Source of the DNA: Hydrogenophaga crassostreae | GTDB taxonomy: Bacteria > Pseudomonadota > Gammaproteobacteria > Burkholderiales > Burkholderiaceae_C | NCBI RefSeq assembly: GCF_001761385.1 | Contig: NZ_CP017476.1 | Span: 1,105,501 to 1,169,500, forward strand | Direction: 5' to 3' | Length of the DNA: 64,000 nt | In this document: in pieces, positions 61,742 to 64,000 of the stretch | Position numbering within the stretch: position 1 is the stretch's first letter | Layout: every line of letters begins with the position of its first letter | Translations under genes and position numbers: made by a program | Notes under the pieces: model-generated | Databases searched by the model: none | Told to the model about the DNA's origin: nothing | The model's input: the letters and a program-made list of their open reading frames with translations, nothing else

Positions 61742-63757
61742 TCAGGGCAGGGGGGACTTGCCGGTATAGGCGGCTTGAAGCAGGTTCCAATCGGCTTCGC
61801 TCCAGTGGAATCGAGGTAGACGATCCCGCTCCTTGCGCAAGGAGCGCTTAAGCCGCTCCAGGTTGGCGGCCTTCCAGTCGCCACCTGAGCGCACATCACA
61901 TTTGTCGAAATCGACGATCCAGGCCTGGCCATCGCTGTCCAGCAAAAGGTTGTGTGCGTTCAGGTCGGAGTGAAACACCTGTGCGTCGTGAAGGGTTCGT
62001 ATGGCGGTGCCCACGGCCAACCAGTGGGCATCGCTCAGCGTCGCTTCAGCCAAGCGTTGAACCAGATTCCGGCTGTTGGGGAGCATGCCTACGATGATGT
62101 CGGCCGTGTAGTTTTTTCCAACCGATTGCTGGCGTGCAGCCACTGGCGCTGGAACGGGTAAGCCACGCGCTTTCATCCACCGCAATAGGCTGAATTCACG
62201 CATGGCCCGGCTGTCCCGCGGCGCGCTGCCAGCGTAGCGGTCCGGGTTGAAGCGCGCGACCATTCCGCCTCGGCGGTAGTGGCGCAGCACCACCTCATGC
62301 CCGTTCAGTTTGAGCTGCTGTGCCTGGCCGCGTCCACTGCCGGTGGCAAGCGATACAGCATCGCGGCCTGGTGGGTCGAATGCGTGAGAGGCACGAGCGT
62401 CGTCAAGCAGAAGGGGGTTGTGCCAAGTGGTTGTGCCGCCGTCTTTGTGCTCGATGACTGCGTGGAGTTGATGAGGATCCAGCGGCACCCATAGTTCGGT
62501 CAACGCATCAAGGGTGCTGGCACTGCTGCCCTGCTGGGCAGCGACAAAAGCCAATGCTGCCTGCCCGCGTGTATGCAGGGCATCAGGCTGGCTCAGCCAT
62601 TCGGATGCGCGCAGTATGGCTTCATCGGCAGAGGCGACGGGCCGACCCGCCTCGGTTCGGGCAAGGGCACCATACACTTCAGCGGCATTCTGTGTATGCG
62701 GACCGAACAGCACCGGTTTGCCCACGGCAAGGGCTTCCAGCGGGTTGTGGCCGCCGATGGGGATCAGGGTGCCACCGATGAAACACAGGCTGGATCGGGC
62801 GTACCAGTGCCCGAGCTCTCCCATGGTGTCGCCCAGCCAGATGCTGGTGTCCGAATCGGGCGTTTCGTTGCGACTGCGGCGGGCAAAAGCGAAGCCTCGG
62901 CCTTCGACTTGCTTCGCCACCTCATCGAAGCGTTCCGGATGCCGCGGCACGATCACCAGCAGCGCGTCGGGGTGCTGCAACAACAGCGTCGGCCAGGCAT
63001 CAAGCAAGGCCGACTCTTCACCCTCATGGGTGCTCCCGGCGACCACCATCGGGCGATTGGTGTGCGGCAAGGGGTTGTTGGCGCCGGATGGGTGTCCGGG
63101 CTGATCGAACTTCAGGTTGCCTGTGACCACGGTACGTCCGCTGGTAACGCCCAACCCAATCAAACGCTTGGCGCTGTCGGCATCGGCCGCTGCGACCAAC
63201 GCCAGGCTCCGCCAGGCTGGGGTCATCAAACCCCTGGCGCGCAAATAGCTCCGAGCCGATCGTTCTGTCAGGCGTGCGTTGACCAGCGCGACCGGAATCG
63301 CCCTCGCCTGACACTGCAGCAACCATTCGGGCCAGACCTCGCGCTCGATCACCACCACCAGACGGGGCTGCAATCGATCAAGAAAACGGGTGGTTGCCGA
63401 CGTGGTGTCTACCGGGAAGAACAGGTGCTGCAGCGCGTCACCCCAGTGCTTGCGAAGCGCACGGGCGCCGGTTGGTGTTTGGGTGGTGACCGTGATGGCA
63501 TGGTCAGGCCAAGTGGTACGCAATGCCGCAATCAGCGGTTGGGCTGCCTGTACTTCACCCACCGATGCTGCGTGGATCAACAGGCCATGAATCGAGGCCG
63601 GTGCGGGTTCAATCTTGCCCAGGCGCTGGTCGAGGTTTGCGCGGTAGCCGGGGTCTTTTCGACCCCGCCACCACAGCCAGGCAAGCGCCATTGGGCTGAG
63701 GCACCGCATCAACAGCCGGTAGCCGCGGTGGCTCCAGCTGGGGGCCGTTATTGCCAA
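61742..63757 (-). CDS. waaA: Fused Kdo transferase (WaaA) and Kdo kinase (KdkA-like)
   Basis: A two-domain protein of about 671 residues. The N-terminal 400 residues are a Kdo (3-deoxy-D-manno-octulosonic acid) transferase: WWRGRKDPGYRANLDQRLG, HAASVGEVQAAQPLI, TVTTQTPTGARAL, EREVWPEWLLQC, VVTGNLKFDQP and IPIGGHNPLEA. The C-terminal 240 residues are a Kdo kinase-like domain of the WaaP/KdkA kinase group: LRHYRRGG, catalytic loop FHSDLNAHNLLLD and DFDKCDVRSGG. The protein would add Kdo to lipid IVA and phosphorylate it. Start is uncertain: TTG 63757 keeps the conserved N terminus with minimal overlap of the upstream gene; ATG 63799 and ATG 63709 are alternatives. Confidence 0.9.
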   Translation of the reverse strand: MAITAPSWSHRGYRLLMRCLSPMALAWLWWRGRKDPGYRANLDQRLGKIEPAPASIHGLLIHAASVGEVQAAQPLIAALRTTWPDHAITVTTQTPTGARALRKHWGDALQHLFFPVDTTSATTRFLDRLQPRLVVVIEREVWPEWLLQCQARAIPVALVNARLTERSARSYLRARGLMTPAWRSLALVAAADADSAKRLIGLGVTSGRTVVTGNLKFDQPGHPSGANNPLPHTNRPMVVAGSTHEGEESALLDAWPTLLLQHPDALLVIVPRHPERFDEVAKQVEGRGFAFARRSRNETPDSDTSIWLGDTMGELGHWYARSSLCFIGGTLIPIGGHNPLEALAVGKPVLFGPHTQNAAEVYGALARTEAGRPVASADEAILRASEWLSQPDALHTRGQAALAFVAAQQGSSASTLDALTELWVPLDPHQLHAVIEHKDGGTTTWHNPLLLDDARASHAFDPPGRDAVSLATGSGRGQAQQLKLNGHEVVLRHYRRGGMVARFNPDRYAGSAPRDSRAMREFSLLRWMKARGLPVPAPVAARQQSVGKNYTADIIVGMLPNSRNLVQRLAEATLSDAHWLAVGTAIRTLHDAQVFHSDLNAHNLLLDSDGQAWIVDFDKCDVRSGGDWKAANLERLKRSLRKERDRLPRFHWSEADWNLLQAAYTGKSPLP

Positions 63758-64000
63758 TGGTCGGCGACCCACTGGGTGGGCAAGATGCGGCGGTACCATT
63801 TGCCACTCACACCGGCGATGGCGTCTGGCGGGTTGGGTTTGCCGTGGAAAGCAATGATGCGGGCTCCTTCAGGCACGGTGGGGGGTTTGAACCAGCCCAT
63901 GATGCCGGGTTGAAGGCAATGGCGCTTGAAACTGCGGCACCAGGTTTCGGGCCAGTAGCTGAGCTTGCCCTGGCGGGCCAGAAACTGGGTGATGAACTCC
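63748..64000 (-). CDS. Glycosyltransferase-like protein, C-terminal fragment (runs off the window end)
   Basis: The minus-strand frame ending at 63748 encodes at least 83 residues: FITQFLARQGKLSYWPETWC, SFKRHCLQPG, a FHGKPNPPDA motif and the end RRILPTQWVADHWQ. This tail resembles a family of bacterial glycosyltransferase-like proteins found next to waaA in Burkholderiales, but the catalytic part lies outside the window. It overlaps the start of the WaaA-KdkA gene slightly, so the two are probably one transcript. Confidence 0.65.
   Translation of the reverse strand, partial: EFITQFLARQGKLSYWPETWCRSFKRHCLQPGIMGWFKPPTVPEGARIIAFHGKPNPPDAIAGVSGKWYRRILPTQWVADHWQ

Overview
The window looks like chromosome from a high-GC betaproteobacterium of the order Burkholderiales, most likely Comamonadaceae (Hydrogenophaga-like). 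This is inferred from gene content and order (yicC / kinase-phosphatase pair / rph-rdgB-hemW; folC-SPOR-cvpA-purF-metZ; gltX followed by tRNAs), from the protein style, and from short GC-rich intergenic repeats. No 16S rRNA or taxonomic marker was compared.

Layout. 1-25 kb is mostly housekeeping: the edge of yicC, a Ser/Thr kinase with a PP2C phosphatase, rph, rdgB and hemW; a tRNA-Thr; fbp, pepN and prfB (with its programmed +1 frameshift) on the minus strand; two alpha/beta hydrolases, an acyl-CoA synthetase, an OmpA-like lipoprotein and an aldo/keto reductase; ybaK, plsY and a RidA-family gene; a retropepsin-like protease, yajQ, murB, an SRPBCC protein and an unknown lipoprotein; then argG and ppnP. 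46-64 kb is again core: an ArsC/Spx-like protein, a prolyl aminopeptidase, the classic folC-SPOR-cvpA-purF-metZ cluster, gltX with tRNA-Ala, -Glu and -Asp, a DMT transporter, an alkA-ogt repair pair, and a lipopolysaccharide/polysaccharide block (phosphomannomutase, GT2 glycosyltransferase, O-antigen ligase, a fused Kdo transferase-Kdo kinase, and the end of another glycosyltransferase).

Between them, about 24.9-46.0 kb, lies an accessory island. It begins with 1.1 kb that holds no recognisable gene, then carries a family of large exported proteins, mostly lipoproteins with a Cys-Gly-Gly anchor. Six intact genes share a block of about 140 residues made of three copies of a Y-R-F-(Y/F)-N...H-F-Y-(T/S) repeat, which I recognise as DUF5648-type. 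Each joins this block to a different partner: an alpha/beta hydrolase-like region plus Lcl_C/DUF1566 (25953), long beta-rich and PKD-like regions plus Lcl_C (29083), six 83-residue repeats plus a HExxHxxGxxH metalloprotease (33231), Lcl_C (37865), a CAP domain (40069), and an SGNH hydrolase (41870). A seventh gene on the opposite strand is a trypsin-like protease with the block at its C terminus (43759-45819). A solitary secreted Lcl_C protein, a small putative lipoprotein and two decayed gene remnants sit among them. Several members also share a short helical motif before the repeats. About 1 kb of DNA (the end of one gene plus the leader of the next) is visibly duplicated, and a frameshifted DUF5648 gene lies beside it, so the array appears to have grown by tandem duplication and domain swapping. 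I suggest it is a surface or secreted hydrolase/adhesin system with a common targeting or binding module. That function is inference. No integrase, transposase, reverse transcriptase or CRISPR array was seen.
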